Shown: positions 49,251-59,808, counted from the stretch's first letter. The stretch: DNA of 64,000 nucleotides from Vibrio mytili (GCF_000830505.1 NZ_JXOK01000036.1:1-64000); one strand, 5' to 3'. Notes: generated by a model not told the origin, from the letters alone. A program made the numbers and translations.

Positions 49251-50147
49251 TTAGTTCTTGCGCTCGATGACATATCGGGCGAACTCTTCTAGTAACTGGG
49301 TATTGTATGGGATAGCTTCCAATGCTTGAAGTGCTTCCTGCAGTAGAGTGTGAGCTTTCTCAATCGCTCCATCTAAACCCAGTAAAGACGGGTAAGTGCT
49401 TTTGTTCAACTCAAGGTCTGAACCTTGCGGCTTACCTAGTGTTTCTGTGTCACTAATGATATCAAGAATGTCGTCTTGAACCTGAAACGCTAAACCAATT
49501 GCTTTTGAGTAGCGTTCTAGCTGAGGTAAAACCTCAAGGCCTTTTTCACCAGCGGCGAGGGCTCCGAGTTTGACGGCGCAGTCGATCAGAGCGCCTGTTT
49601 TTTTGCGATGGATTTCTTCCATCTCGTGCAAAGATATTTGACGGTTTTCCGCAGCTAAATCGAGCGCTTGTCCAACACACATGCCATTGGCGCCAGAGGC
49701 GTCCGCTAAAGCTTTGATCATTTTGATTCGCTGAGGTTCAGCGTATGAACTCAGTTTGCCATCGGCAATGATTGTAAACGCGAGCGTTTGCAGGGCATCA
49801 CCAGTCAGTATAGCCGTCGCTTCGTCAAACTTAATATGACACGTTAACTGACCTCGTCGCAGCTCGTCATCATCCATTGCAGGCAGATCATCATGGATAA
49901 GCGAGTAGGCGTGAATGCATTCGATAGCAGCAGCTGGGGTATCTAAATCTTCCGCCTCACAACCAAGCATTTGACCTGTGATGTAAACGAGATAAGGGCG
50001 AACGCGCTTACCGCCTAACAAAAGCCCATACTTCATTGCTTGAATCAATGGCTGCTCTTGATATGGGAGCTGTTCTAACCATAAATTCAATTGATGATTG
50101 TTTCTTTGTTGAAAAGACGTCAATGTCTGTTGCATCACATTGCTCAC
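49251..50147 (-). CDS. ispA: Farnesyl diphosphate synthase, 298 aa
   Basis: Chain elongation to farnesyl diphosphate. First Asp-rich motif is DDLPAMDDDELRRG and the second DDILD, with GGKRVRPYLVY near the N-terminus. Located 9 bases after xseB and 20 before dxs. Confidence 0.97.
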   Translation of the reverse strand: MSNVMQQTLTSFQQRNNHQLNLWLEQLPYQEQPLIQAMKYGLLLGGKRVRPYLVYITGQMLGCEAEDLDTPAAAIECIHAYSLIHDDLPAMDDDELRRGQLTCHIKFDEATAILTGDALQTLAFTIIADGKLSSYAEPQRIKMIKALADASGANGMCVGQALDLAAENRQISLHEMEEIHRKKTGALIDCAVKLGALAAGEKGLEVLPQLERYSKAIGLAFQVQDDILDIISDTETLGKPQGSDLELNKSTYPSLLGLDGAIEKAHTLLQEALQALEAIPYNTQLLEEFARYVIERKN

Positions 50148-50156
50148 TACTGATTG

Positions 50157-50399
50157 TTACTCTGAATCTGGGGTGAAGTCACTTAACGGCGCCTCGTCAT
50201 CTTCACTAAGTAGAATGCTGACACGTTGTTCCGCATCGCTTAACTTGGTTTGACCTGCTCGTGCGAGAGCAATGCCACGTTCAAACTTACGTAGGGCATC
50301 ATCGAGGGCAAGATCCCCGTTCTCTAATTGTTCTACGACGCTATCGAGCTCTTCAATGGTTGCTTCGAAGGTCATGTTTTCAGGTTTCTTGACCGCCAT
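50157..50399 (-). CDS. xseB: Exonuclease VII small subunit, 80 aa
   Basis: Partner of XseA. A short helical-hairpin protein: FEATIEELDSVVEQLENGDLALDDALRKFERGIALARAGQTKLSDAEQRV. First gene of the xseB-ispA-dxs operon, a common order in gammaproteobacteria. Confidence 0.95.
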   Translation of the reverse strand: MAVKKPENMTFEATIEELDSVVEQLENGDLALDDALRKFERGIALARAGQTKLSDAEQRVSILLSEDDEAPLSDFTPDSE

Positions 50400-50583
50400 C
50401 TCTTCTCTGCCTTAAATTCGCCTTTTATAGGATGCACGAAAGTTACCCTAGCCTAGTAACTTGGTCAAATTTAACCTCATAAAATTGTCACAAAATTGGC
50501 TCTAAATACCCGAGAAAGGCGAATAGTGAGAAATTAGAGAAGTGTGTCTGATCGTATTTGTGATCGGTTTACTAAGTTTTTCC

Positions 50584-50610
50584 TAAAAATTCTGTGTTTG
50601 TGGCCGATAC
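50584..50610 (+). promoter_or_regulatory. Sigma28 (FliA)-type promoter of pomAB
   Basis: TAAA (50584-50587), 15-base spacer, GCCGATAC (50603-50610), matching the flagellar late-gene consensus TAAA-N15-GCCGATAA with one change. It lies 55 bases before pomA. Confidence 0.8.
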
Positions 50611-50664
50611 AGTTGATAATTCGTCTTAAGTGGCAATATTGGATTTTAGCGTGAGGAGTGCTTT

Positions 50665-51426
50665 GTGGATTTAGCAACCCTATTAGGTTTGATTGGTGGT
50701 TTTGCCTTTGTCATCATGGCGATGATATTAGGCGGTAGCATTGGTATGTTTGTTGATGTGACCTCAATCCTTATTGTTGTAGGTGGCTCAACCTTTGTCG
50801 TGTTAATGAAGTTTACGATAGGGCAGTTCTTTGGTGCGACAAAAATCGCAGGTAAAGCTTTTATGTTTAAGTCGGACGAACCTGAAGATTTGATTGCTAA
50901 AATTGTCGAAATGGCTGACGCCGCACGTAAAGGTGGTTTTCTTGCATTAGAGGAAATGGAAATCACCAATAACTTTATGCAAAAGGGCATTGATTTGTTA
51001 GTCGATGGGCATGACGCCGACGTTGTGCGCGCCGCTTTGCAAAAAGATATCGCCCTCACGGATGAACGACACACGCAAGGAACGGGGGTTTTCCGCGCAT
51101 TTGGTGACGTTGCTCCAGCGATGGGAATGATTGGTACCCTAGTTGGTTTGGTGGCAATGTTGTCGAATATGGACGATCCAAAATCGATAGGTCCTGCAAT
51201 GGCTGTTGCGCTGTTAACCACGTTATATGGTGCGATTTTGTCGAATATGGTGTTCTTTCCTATTGCTGATAAATTGTCTCTGCGCCGGGATCAAGAGACG
51301 CTTAATCGCCGCTTGATTATGGACGGTGTTTTGGCCATTCAGGATGGTCAAAACCCACGTGTGATTGATAGTTATCTCAAAAACTACCTCAATGAGGGTA
51401 AACGTGCACTGGAAATTGATGAGTAG
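50665..51426 (+). CDS. pomA: Na+-driven motor stator protein PomA, 253 aa
   Basis: MotA-family subunit of the polar flagellum stator. Four membrane helices (residues about 5-27, 30-50, 150-172, 182-204) with a large cytoplasmic loop holding the charged residues that touch FliG (RKGGFLALEEMEI region). GDVAPAMGMIGTLVGLVAMLS is the pore helix. Start is GTG behind GTGAGGAG. pomB follows after 14 bases. Confidence 0.96.
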   Translation: MDLATLLGLIGGFAFVIMAMILGGSIGMFVDVTSILIVVGGSTFVVLMKFTIGQFFGATKIAGKAFMFKSDEPEDLIAKIVEMADAARKGGFLALEEMEITNNFMQKGIDLLVDGHDADVVRAALQKDIALTDERHTQGTGVFRAFGDVAPAMGMIGTLVGLVAMLSNMDDPKSIGPAMAVALLTTLYGAILSNMVFFPIADKLSLRRDQETLNRRLIMDGVLAIQDGQNPRVIDSYLKNYLNEGKRALEIDE

Positions 51427-51440
51427 CCGGGAGAGTTAAA

Positions 51441-52406
51441 ATGGATGATGAAGACAACAAATGTGATTGTCCGCCGCCTGGTCTCCCGCTGTGGATGGGC
51501 ACGTTTGCTGACCTAATGTCACTGTTGATGTGTTTCTTTGTTTTGTTGCTGTCATTTTCAGAGATGGATGTCCTTAAGTTCAAGCAGATCGCGGGATCGA
51601 TGAAATTCGCGTTTGGTGTGCAAAACCAACTTGAAGTGAAGGATATCCCCAAAGGCACCAGCATTATCGCGCAAGAATTTAGACCGGGAAGACCTGAGCC
51701 GACACCCATCGATGTCATCATGCAGCAGACTATGGACATCACCCAACAAACGTTGGAGTTTCATGAAGGGGAGTCCGATCGTGCTGGTGGTACCCAGCGA
51801 GATGAAGGGAAACTCACTGGAGGTCAGTCACCTGATACGTCTACCCGCAATAATCAGTCTTCAGAATCGGATAGGCAACAGCAGCAGTCCGAAACATCAT
51901 CTCAGTCTCAGGAAGCGTCACAAGAGATGGAAACCTTGATGGAAAGCATCAAGAAGGCTTTGGAGCGAGAGATTGAGCAAGGCGCCATTGAAGTAGAAAA
52001 CCTAGGGCAACAGATAGTGATTCGTATGCGTGAGAAAGGCGCCTTTCCGGAAGGTTCTGCGTTTTTACAGCCTAAATTTCGTCCTCTCGTTAGGCAGATA
52101 GCGGAGTTAGTCAAAGACGTTCCCGGTATTATTCGTATCTCTGGTCATACAGACAATCGGCCACTAGACTCGGAGCTCTACCGTTCTAACTGGGATCTTT
52201 CTTCTCAACGAGCGGTATCCGTCGCTCAAGAGATGGAGAAGGTCAGAGGTTTTTCACATCAGCGTTTACGTGTGCGAGGGATGGCGGACACTGAACCTCT
52301 GTTACCTAACGACTCAGACGAGAACCGTGCGTTAAACCGACGTGTGGAAATCAGTATCATGCAAGGTGAACCGCTCTATAGCGATGAAGTGCCTGTAATT
52401 CAGTGA
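51441..52406 (+). CDS. pomB: Na+-driven motor stator protein PomB, 321 aa
   Basis: MotB-family subunit. A single N-terminal membrane helix contains the ion-binding Asp24 (TFADLMSLLMCFFVLLLSFSEMD). Then a Ser/Gln-rich linker (about residues 110-160) and a C-terminal OmpA-like peptidoglycan-binding domain (IRISGHTDNRPL, YRSNWDLSSQRAVSVA, NRRVEI). Full length. Confidence 0.96.
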   Translation: MDDEDNKCDCPPPGLPLWMGTFADLMSLLMCFFVLLLSFSEMDVLKFKQIAGSMKFAFGVQNQLEVKDIPKGTSIIAQEFRPGRPEPTPIDVIMQQTMDITQQTLEFHEGESDRAGGTQRDEGKLTGGQSPDTSTRNNQSSESDRQQQQSETSSQSQEASQEMETLMESIKKALEREIEQGAIEVENLGQQIVIRMREKGAFPEGSAFLQPKFRPLVRQIAELVKDVPGIIRISGHTDNRPLDSELYRSNWDLSSQRAVSVAQEMEKVRGFSHQRLRVRGMADTEPLLPNDSDENRALNRRVEISIMQGEPLYSDEVPVIQ

Positions 52407-52440
52407 GTAAGCGGGTTTTACTCGTGGTGTACATTTATTA

Positions 52441-52465
52441 AGCGAGCAAACTGCTCGCTTTTTTT
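52441..52465 (+). terminator. pomAB terminator
   Basis: AGCGAGCA-AAC-TGCTCGCT followed by a T run. Confidence 0.9.
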
Positions 52466-52624
52466 GTCTTTCCAACCCGCTTGGGTGTATAATCTTGCGC
52501 CCTAAAAGTGAGCTCATCACATAGTATGGATCTGAGTATCCATTTCGCGTGTGCTTCGATTGATATAATATCGTTTTGTGAGTTCATTTCTTGTTGATTG
52601 CGAAACTAACCTGCGAATTAGACT

Positions 52625-54073
52625 ATGAAATTTATTGTAAAGCCCCATCCAGAAATTTTTGTAAAAAGTGAATCTGTGCGTAAGCGCTTCACAAAGATTT
52701 TAGAGTGTAACATTCGTAATATCATCAAAAATCGCACGGAATCTGTGGCGGTATTTAACCGTCGCGATCACATTGAAGTGACCTCAGAGAGTAACGAATA
52801 CCACGCTGAAGTTTTAGAAGTCTTAACCCACACACCTGGTATTCACCATGTTTTGGAAGTTAAGCAGTCAGAGTTCAAAGATTTACACGACATCTACGAG
52901 CAAGTTCTGGAACTCAGCCGTCCATTAATTGAAAACAAAACCTTCGTGGTTCGAGCTAAGCGTCGTGGAAAGCATGACTTCACCTCGATCGAGCTTGAAC
53001 GTTATGTTGGTGGTGGTCTTAATCAGGCCGTAGAAAGCGCAAGCGTAAAACTACACAACCCTGATGTGACGGTTAAAGTCGAAGTTTCTGGTGACAAGCT
53101 CAACCAAGTACTATCGCGTCACAAAGGTTTGGGTGGTTTTCCTCTAGGAACCCAAGAAGATTTACTCAGTCTGATTTCTGGTGGATTTGATTCTGGTGTA
53201 TCAAGCTACTTACACATTAAGCGCGGCTCAAAAGTCCATTACTGTTTCTTTAACCTTGGCGGCCCTGCTCACGAAATCGGTGTTAAGCAAGTCTCTTACT
53301 ATCTATGGAACAAATACGGTTCCTCAGCGAAAGTGCGTTTTATCTCGGTAGATTTCGAACCCGTGGTCGCTGAAATTTTAGAGAAAGTTGATGATGGGCA
53401 AATGGGCGTTATCTTGAAGCGTATGTTCATGCGTGCTGCTGGAATGGTGGCTGAGAAGTTCAAGATTGAAGCCTTGGTGACGGGTGAGGCGCTTGGTCAA
53501 GTTTCTAGCCAAACGCTGACTAACCTACGTCATATTGATAACGTGACAGACACGCTGATTCTTCGCCCTCTGATTAACTGGGATAAAGAAGACATCATCA
53601 ACCTAGCACGCGAGATTGGTACTGAAGACTTTGCTAAGACCATGCCAGAGTACTGTGGTGTGATTTCTAAAAAGCCAACAGTGAAAGCAGTAAAAGCGAA
53701 GCTAGAAGCAGAAGAAGAGAAATTTGATTTCAGCATCTTAGACAATGTGGTGAAAGAAGCGCGCGTGATGGATATTCGTGATATTGCTAAAGAGTCTGAG
53801 AAAGCGGCACCAGAAGTCGAGCAGGTACAAGCGGTTGAGGAGCATGCGGTTGTCCTCGATATCCGTAGCCCAGAAGAGGAAGATGACAACCCGTTAGTTA
53901 TTGACGGTGTGGAAGTGAAACACATTCCTTTCTACAAACTGGGAACACAGTTCGGTGATTTAGAGCAGTCTAAAACGTATCTGTTGTATTGTGACCGTGG
54001 TGTCATGAGCCGTTTGCAAGCGCTATATTTGCAAGAGCAAGGCTTCAACAATGTGAAAGTGTACCGTCCTTAA
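52625..54073 (+). CDS. thiI: tRNA 4-thiouridine sulfurtransferase ThiI, 482 aa
   Basis: Puts sulfur on U8 of tRNA and feeds thiazole synthesis. NFLD and THUMP domains (residues 1-165), PP-loop ATPase [13 protein letters not shown], and a C-terminal rhodanese domain with the active Cys in [17 protein letters not shown]. The rhodanese extension is that of the long gammaproteobacterial form. Confidence 0.97.
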   Translation: MKFIVKPHPEIFVKSESVRKRFTKILECNIRNIIKNRTESVAVFNRRDHIEVTSESNEYHAEVLEVLTHTPGIHHVLEVKQSEFKDLHDIYEQVLELSRPLIENKTFVVRAKRRGKHDFTSIELERYVGGGLNQAVESASVKLHNPDVTVKVEVSGDKLNQVLSRHKGLGGFPLGTQEDLLSLISGGFDSGVSSYLHIKRGSKVHYCFFNLGGPAHEIGVKQVSYYLWNKYGSSAKVRFISVDFEPVVAEILEKVDDGQMGVILKRMFMRAAGMVAEKFKIEALVTGEALGQVSSQTLTNLRHIDNVTDTLILRPLINWDKEDIINLAREIGTEDFAKTMPEYCGVISKKPTVKAVKAKLEAEEEKFDFSILDNVVKEARVMDIRDIAKESEKAAPEVEQVQAVEEHAVVLDIRSPEEEDDNPLVIDGVEVKHIPFYKLGTQFGDLEQSKTYLLYCDRGVMSRLQALYLQEQGFNNVKVYRP

Positions 54074-54112
54074 ACATTGACAGATTGATCTTCCCCTAGA
54101 TTGGTTGAAATG

Positions 54113-54149
54113 AAAAAGCGCAAATTGAACATTCAATTTGCGCTTTTTT
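54113..54149 (+). terminator. thiI terminator
   Basis: AAAAAGCGCAAATTGAA and TTCAATTTGCGCTTTTTT pair over about 17 bases with a two-base spacer in between. Confidence 0.9.
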
Positions 54150-54173
54150 GTTTGCTGAGGCTTTTTGACGCAT

Positions 54174-54380
54174 AAAAAAAACACCGCCTAAAAGGCGGTG
54201 CAAGAAATTTGACAGACAGGTCAAAATAAATACAGGAAGTATCTGTTTTGTCTTTGGGATAGTAGACAAAACACTTCGGTAGAAAACTACCTAACTCGAA
54301 ATACGAGTTTGCAAACACAACATCGCAACGACAAAGCCAATTGATTCCAAAAGAAACCAAGCCGTTCTGGCTCGCGTTGC
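54174..54380 (-). ncRNA. gcvB: GcvB small regulatory RNA
   Basis: Minus strand, divergent from gcvA as in E. coli. The G/U-rich seed GCGATGTTGTGTTTGCAA, the ACTTCCTGTATTTATTTTGACC and CTGTCTGTC block, and the terminator GCACCGCC-TTTTA-GGCGGTG followed by eight T match GcvB. A TATATT -10 at 54388-54393 sets the 5' end at about 54380. With Hfq it represses amino-acid and peptide transporter mRNAs; GcvA activates it when glycine is abundant. Confidence 0.9.
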
Positions 54381-54470
54381 GGGGGGAAATATAGAATTTA
54401 TCTGGCTGTTCGACAATGGACATTTTATAATGTTTCAGATAAAAAAAACTAATCTTATTTGGGGTCCCAT

Positions 54471-55379
54471 ATGTCTCGCAGATTACCGCCTTTGAATTCA
54501 CTTCGTGTGTTTGAAGCTGCTGCTCGCCACCTTAGTTTTACCCGTGCTGCTGAAGAGTTATTTGTAACTCAAGCGGCGGTTAGTCATCAAATTAAAGCGT
54601 TGGAAGAGTTTTTGTCACTTAAACTTTTCCGTCGCAGAAACCGTTCTTTATTGTTAACGGAAGAGGGGCAAAGCTACTTTCTGGACATCAAAGATATTTT
54701 TACTTCAATTGCAGAAGCAACTGATAAGGTGTTGGAACGCAGTGAAAAAGGGGCGCTGACCATCAGTTTGCCACCTAGTTTTGCTATCCAATGGTTGGTG
54801 CCTCGTTTGGCAGACTTTAATGCGCAAGAGCCAGATATTGATGTTCGTATCAAAGCGGTGGATATGGATGAAGGCTCTCTGACGGATGATGTCGATGTCG
54901 CCATTTACTATGGGCGTGGTAATTGGCCAGGTTTGCGATCGGAAAAACTTTACCAAGAGTTTTTGATCCCGCTTTGTTCACCTTCGTTACTTTTAGGTAA
55001 CAAACCATTAGAATCTCTAAGTGATCTAAGGTTGCATACTTTGCTACATGATACCTCAAGGAAAGACTGGAAACAGTTTGCTCGTCAGAACAACATTGAA
55101 GGTATTAATGTCAATCATGGCCCCATTTTCAGTCACTCAACCATGGTGTTGCAAGCAGCAGCGCATGGACAAGGCGTAGCGTTGGGGAATAACGTGCTTG
55201 CTAAGCCGGAAATGGAGGCGGGGCGACTTATCGCTCCATTTGATGAGGTGTTGATTTCGAAAAACGCTTTTTATGTCGTTTGTCATGAACAACAGGCAGA
55301 CATGGGCCGTATCGCCACCTTCCGTGATTGGATGGTAGCCACTGCAAGAAAAGAGCAAGAGGAAGTGTTAGATGAGTGA
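54471..55379 (+). CDS. gcvA: Glycine-cleavage regulator GcvA (LysR family), 302 aa
   Basis: LysR-type activator/repressor of gcv genes and gcvB. N-terminal HTH: RRLPPLNSLRVFEAAARHLSF, AEELFVTQAAVSHQIKALEEFL and LFRRRNRSLLLTEEGQ; the C-terminal ligand domain follows. The ATG at MSRRLPPLN behind GGGG is used. It is divergent from gcvB across a 90-base shared control region and its stop overlaps the next start. Confidence 0.94.
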   Translation: MSRRLPPLNSLRVFEAAARHLSFTRAAEELFVTQAAVSHQIKALEEFLSLKLFRRRNRSLLLTEEGQSYFLDIKDIFTSIAEATDKVLERSEKGALTISLPPSFAIQWLVPRLADFNAQEPDIDVRIKAVDMDEGSLTDDVDVAIYYGRGNWPGLRSEKLYQEFLIPLCSPSLLLGNKPLESLSDLRLHTLLHDTSRKDWKQFARQNNIEGINVNHGPIFSHSTMVLQAAAHGQGVALGNNVLAKPEMEAGRLIAPFDEVLISKNAFYVVCHEQQADMGRIATFRDWMVATARKEQEEVLDE

Positions 55380-55995
55380 TTGGTTAGTGGAAGGCCCCGA
55401 GAACGGACCGCTGTTTATTTTCGCTCATGGCGCAGGAGCGGACATGGAGCATAACTTTATGGCAGCTGTTGCCAAGGGATTGGTCGAGCAGGGAATTCGT
55501 GTCGTACGTTTTAACTTTCCTTATATGATTAAACGGGCTGAGGATGGTAAAAAACGCCCACCGGATCGCGCGCCTAAACTGCTTGAAGCCTACAAAGAAG
55601 TGATCACTCACTTTACGGATAAACCTATTGTTATTGGTGGTAAATCCATGGGAGGGCGTATGGCAAGCTTGTTAGCCGACCATGAATTGATCGCAGGTGT
55701 TGCTTGTTTAGGTTATCCCTTTCATCCTCCTGGTAAGCCAGAGAATTACAAAGGTGAACATCTAGCGATAATAGATAAACCTACTCTGATTTTGCAGGGT
55801 GAGCGCGACACATTTGGTAAGCAGGAAGAATTCGATGAGTTTGCTTTGTCGGATCATATTCGCGTGACTTTTTTACCGGATGGTGACCATAGCTTTAAAC
55901 CACGTAAGCGCTCAGGGTTTACTGAAGCGGAAAATCTTACTCTGGCGGTTGAGTGTTTAGCGGAATTTATTAACGAGGTATACAGTGAAAAGTAA
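55372..55995 (+). CDS. Alpha/beta-hydrolase (KANL3/Tex30-like), 207 aa
   Basis: A small hydrolase-fold protein: HGAGADMEHNF (oxyanion region), nucleophile elbow GGKSMGGRMAS with Ser, acid in LILQGERDTFGK and His in PDGDHSFKPRKRSG. This order matches the KANL3/Tex30-type bacterial family. No signal peptide, so cytosolic. Overlaps gcvA and the next gene, forming an operon. Substrate unknown. Confidence 0.85.
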   Translation: MSDWLVEGPENGPLFIFAHGAGADMEHNFMAAVAKGLVEQGIRVVRFNFPYMIKRAEDGKKRPPDRAPKLLEAYKEVITHFTDKPIVIGGKSMGGRMASLLADHELIAGVACLGYPFHPPGKPENYKGEHLAIIDKPTLILQGERDTFGKQEEFDEFALSDHIRVTFLPDGDHSFKPRKRSGFTEAENLTLAVECLAEFINEVYSEK

Positions 55996-56383
55996 GTGGT
56001 TACTCTCCTTTACCGGTTTATCTGGTGTCATCTCGGTTGCGCTTGGTGCGTTTGCCGCTCATGGATTAAAAGCCATGTTGTCGCCGTACTTGCTTGAGGT
56101 ATTTAAGACCGGTGTGTTGTATCAATTCATCCATACTTTAGCGATCGCATTTTGTGGGCTTTTGTTGCTAATGAATTTAGAACAAAAGGCGCAAAAGTAT
56201 TTTTTCATCGCAGCGATTTGCTTTATCATCGGCATCTTTTGTTTTAGCGGCAGTCTCTACGCGCTGGCGCTAACGGGCATCAAGTGGTTTGGTCCTATCA
56301 CTCCGATGGGTGGATTTATGTTTATGATCGGCTGGTGTCTGTTCTTTTTTGCTGCGTTTAATATCAAAGAGGTCTCCAAGTGA
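55985..56383 (+). CDS. ygdD: DUF423 membrane protein YgdD, 132 aa
   Basis: Small inner-membrane protein with four hydrophobic helices and family motifs [29 protein letters not shown] and [27 protein letters not shown] start overlaps the upstream stop. Role unknown. Located before rlmM as in E. coli. Confidence 0.92.
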   Translation: MKSKWLLSFTGLSGVISVALGAFAAHGLKAMLSPYLLEVFKTGVLYQFIHTLAIAFCGLLLLMNLEQKAQKYFFIAAICFIIGIFCFSGSLYALALTGIKWFGPITPMGGFMFMIGWCLFFFAAFNIKEVSK

Positions 56384-57471
56384 AACAACTGATGCTCTAT
56401 TGCCGTTCTGGCTTCGAGAAAGAGTGTGCTGGTGAAATTCAGGACAAAGCGACGCAACTGGAAGTGTTCGGCTTCCCGCGTGTTAAGAAAAACGCCGGAT
56501 ACGTTGTCTTTGAATGTTATCAAGATGGAGATGCAGACAAATTGGCAAGAGAGTTGGACTTTCAGTCTTTGATCTTCGCTCGTCAGATGTTTGCCGTGGC
56601 CGCTGAATTCGTATCGTTACCAAGTGAAGATCGCATTAGCCCGATCCTTACTGAGTTAGCGGATATTGACGCTTTCCCTCGCTGTGGGGATTTGCGTATC
56701 GAAACGCCTGACACTAACGAAGCAAAAGAGCTACTGAAATTCTGCCGCAAGTTTACCGTACCGATGAGACAAGCATTACGTGGTAAAGGGTTGATGTGGA
56801 ATAAAGACAACGCGAAAAAGCCTGTGCTGCACATTTGCTTCGTTGCACCAGGTCACTGTTATGTTGGTTATTCGTACTCAGACAACAACTCACAGTTTTT
56901 TATGGGCATACCACGCTTGAAGTTTCCAGCGGATGCGCCAAGTCGTTCAACATTAAAGCTGGAAGAAGCGTTCCATGTGTTTATTCCACGTGAAGAGTGG
57001 GACGAGCGTTTGGCGCCTGGAATGTGGGGAGTGGATTTGGGGGCGTGTCCTGGTGGCTGGACTTACCAATTGGTGAAGCGCTCGATGTTTGTTCATTGCG
57101 TCGATAACGGAATGATGGCAGACAGCTTGATGGAAACGGGCCAGATTAAGCACCATATGGTTGACGGGTTCAAGTTTGAACCTGACCGTAAGAATGTAAC
57201 TTGGATCGTTTGTGATATGGTTGAAAAGCCTGCACGTGTGGCGCACTTGATGGGCCAATGGTTGCTCAAAGGGTGGGCAAAAGAAGCAATATTTAATCTC
57301 AAGTTGCCAATGAAAGGTCGCTACGACGAAGTGCTGCAAGATCTAGAGAACTTGAAACTGTTTCTGATTGAAAACAAAGTCAAATTCAAGTTGCAAGCTA
57401 AGCACTTATATCATGACCGTGAAGAGATCACGATCCATATTCAGTGTTTGTCGAATATCTCTCCGCACTGA
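56380..57471 (+). CDS. rlmM: 23S rRNA C2498 2'-O-methyltransferase RlmM, 363 aa
   Basis: THUMP domain plus SAM-dependent methyltransferase: [17 protein letters not shown] is the SAM motif, with K-D-K-E type residues in [21 protein letters not shown] and [13 protein letters not shown] start, overlapping ygdD by four bases. Length is normal. Confidence 0.96.
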   Translation: MKQLMLYCRSGFEKECAGEIQDKATQLEVFGFPRVKKNAGYVVFECYQDGDADKLARELDFQSLIFARQMFAVAAEFVSLPSEDRISPILTELADIDAFPRCGDLRIETPDTNEAKELLKFCRKFTVPMRQALRGKGLMWNKDNAKKPVLHICFVAPGHCYVGYSYSDNNSQFFMGIPRLKFPADAPSRSTLKLEEAFHVFIPREEWDERLAPGMWGVDLGACPGGWTYQLVKRSMFVHCVDNGMMADSLMETGQIKHHMVDGFKFEPDRKNVTWIVCDMVEKPARVAHLMGQWLLKGWAKEAIFNLKLPMKGRYDEVLQDLENLKLFLIENKVKFKLQAKHLYHDREEITIHIQCLSNISPH

Positions 57472-57493
57472 TTGGTTGAAACACAAATCATGT

Positions 57494-57524
57494 AAAAAGC
57501 GCCGGCACATACTGGCGCTTTTTT
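57494..57524. terminator. Bidirectional terminator between rlmM and xni
   Basis: AAAAAGCGCC...GGCGCTTTTTT hairpin with a 10-base loop. Confidence 0.85.
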
Positions 57525-57591
57525 CATTTATTGGACGTGACACTGGAGATACGACGATATCAATCGCCATATCTTTTCCAAATACGCCTCG

Positions 57592-58374
57592 CTACGCCAC
57601 CTTGTTCGGCCCGGTAAAACGAATATCTTGCAGATTAAAACCGAGTTCGATATCGCACTTGAGTGCGGCCACCTGCTTACATAACCTTGCCGATTCGATG
57701 TGCTCGTCCAATTTTTTGCGGTACTTTGAGGCTAACTCATTGCTTGCGTAAGCCGTTTCAATATCTTCAAACTGAGTCAGTATCTCTTTTGCTGCCTTCG
57801 GTCCAATCCCTGGTACACCGGGTACCTGACTAGAGCTGATACCGGTTAATCCCCAATAATCTGCCAGTTGACTCGGTTTTACGCCAAACTCTTTGTCGAT
57901 AAACGGCTCATCTAACCAGCGATGTTGAAAGTAGTCTCGGATTTGAAGCGTAGGAGATAACAGCTGACAGTAACCTTTATCAGTAGAGACGATAGTCACT
58001 TTTTCTCCGTGACTGGCCACTTTGGTTGCCAATGTCGCGACCAGATCATCGGCTTCGTCACCATCGGACAATAATGAGTCAATGCCTTGTTCCCACCATG
58101 CTTGCTGAATACTATCTAAACCTTGTAATAACGGCTCTGGCATTGGCTTACGGTTTTGTTTGTAGTCAGGAAGTAGATCTGCGCGCCAACCTCTGTCTTG
58201 CTCGTGATGATCAAACACAGCAATGATATGCGTCGGGTTAGCTTCTGACAGGATGCGAGAGAGCGTTCTTTGGGTTGTGGTAATGGTTCTTGCTATGTCG
58301 GTAGGATCGGGCTGAGCAGAGTGTACTCTGCGGATCAGGTTTAGCGCATCGATAATAACAAGATGAATAGACAT
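57592..58374 (-). CDS. xni: Flap endonuclease Xni (ExoIX), 260 aa
   Basis: 5'-3' exonuclease/flap nuclease fold, as in the N-terminus of DNA polymerase I: LVIIDALNLIRRVHS, VFDHHEQDRGWRADLLPDYKQNRK, LSDGDEADDLVATLA and the helix-hairpin-helix SSQVPGVPGIGPKAAKEIL. Length equals E. coli YgdG/Xni. Confidence 0.95.
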   Translation of the reverse strand: MSIHLVIIDALNLIRRVHSAQPDPTDIARTITTTQRTLSRILSEANPTHIIAVFDHHEQDRGWRADLLPDYKQNRKPMPEPLLQGLDSIQQAWWEQGIDSLLSDGDEADDLVATLATKVASHGEKVTIVSTDKGYCQLLSPTLQIRDYFQHRWLDEPFIDKEFGVKPSQLADYWGLTGISSSQVPGVPGIGPKAAKEILTQFEDIETAYASNELASKYRKKLDEHIESARLCKQVAALKCDIELGFNLQDIRFTGPNKVA

Positions 58375-58385
58375 AATGACTTAGC

Positions 58386-58410
58386 AATAAAAAAGGGGCG
58401 TAATGCCCCT
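58386..58410 (-). terminator. ppnN terminator
   Basis: Minus strand AGGGGC-ATTAC-GCCCCT followed by six T. Confidence 0.85.
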
Positions 58411-58432
58411 AGTGTAACGAATGCTAGCGTGA

Positions 58433-59808
58433 CTATCGACCTTCAATTTCTGGATGAGCAATGCGATAACAAGGTTCATACTCAGATCCACCCGGTAGCT
58501 TCATTCGGTGTTGGACGACAAAATCCTGTAATAATTTGTCTAGTTTCTTCATTAAGACGGGATCACCATTAATCGTAAATGGCCCGCGAGACTCGATTTC
58601 ACGAATGCCTTCTGCTTTGACGTTCCCAGCGACAATGCCTGAGAAGGCTTGACGTAAGTTTGCGGCCAGTACTTGAGGTGCTTGGCCTAGGTTGAGATCC
58701 AGTTGTTCCATAGAGTCATGATTTGGCGTAAATGGTAACTGGAACTCAGGCTCAATTTTTAGTGACCAATTAAAGCTGTATGCGTCGCCTTTTTCTTTGC
58801 GGTACTGGCGAACATCTTCCATTGCACGCTTCATTATTCGCGCCACTTCTGCGGGATTATCGATAATTATTTGATAGTGTTTTTGCCCTTCTTCACCGAG
58901 AGTATCACGAATAAATTCATCAATGGACCGGAAGTAATCTTCGCTTTCTTTTGGGCCGGTCAATACAATTGGCATTGGCTGTTCGGCGTTGTCTGGATGC
59001 ATCATAATACCGAGTAAATACAGGAGTTCCTCCGCAGTGCCAGGCCCACCAGGAAGATGACGATACCGTGCGCCATTCGTACAAACGCTTCTAAGCGCTT
59101 TTCGATGTCCGGCATGATAACCAGTTCGTTGACGATCGGGTTGGGTGGCTCAGCAGCGATGATCGATGGTTCCGTAAGCCCTAGGTATCGTTGTTGAGTA
59201 TAGCGCTGTTTGGCGTGACCTATTGCCGCTCCCTTCATTGGTCCTTCCATCGCACCAGGACCGCAACCAGTACAAATGTTCAGCTCCCTTAATCCCAACT
59301 CGTTACCGACTTCACGGGTGTATTGGTATTCAACCGCGTTAATCGAGTGACCACCCCAGCACACCACAAGGTTAGGCGCAATACCTGGCGTCAGGGCTCT
59401 TGCATTACGCAGAATACCGAACACTAAGTTGGTGATGTGAATTGGGTTGGTGAGGTTTAAACGCTGGCTGTCTGCCAAGTGCATATTGACATACACAATG
59501 TCGCGCAAGACCGAAAACAAGTGCTCCTGAATCCCTTTGATGATTTTTCCATCAACGAAAGCATGCTCTGGTGGGTCTGTCAGTTCCAGCTTAATACCAC
59601 GTTCTCGCCTGACGACTTCGACATCAAATGATTGGTGACGGTCTAGGAGTTCTTTCGAGTTGTCGGTGTGACTGCCGGAGTTTAATACCGCTAAGGTACA
59701 GTTGCGATAAAGCTGATAAATATCGCTAGAGGCTGTTTTCTTTAAGCGTTCAACTTCTAGCTGGGATAGCAAGTCCATGCTTCCTTTGGGGCTGATATGG
59801 GTAATCAT
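58433..59808 (-). CDS. ppnN: Nucleosidase PpnN (YgdH), with apparent frameshift
   Basis: Splits purine and pyrimidine 5'-monophosphates to base and ribose-5-phosphate; (p)ppGpp activates the E. coli enzyme. LOG-type core: [41 protein letters not shown] and, across the break, [18 protein letters not shown]. The frame is lost at 59052 (minus strand TTCCTGG should be TTCCCTGG); one base gives 458 residues, the normal length. AAGGAGG precedes the ATG. A sequence error is likely. Confidence 0.92.

Noticed and set aside
54133..54501. 122-residue minus-strand protein
   Set aside because: Spans the GcvB RNA, two terminators and the gcvA control region.
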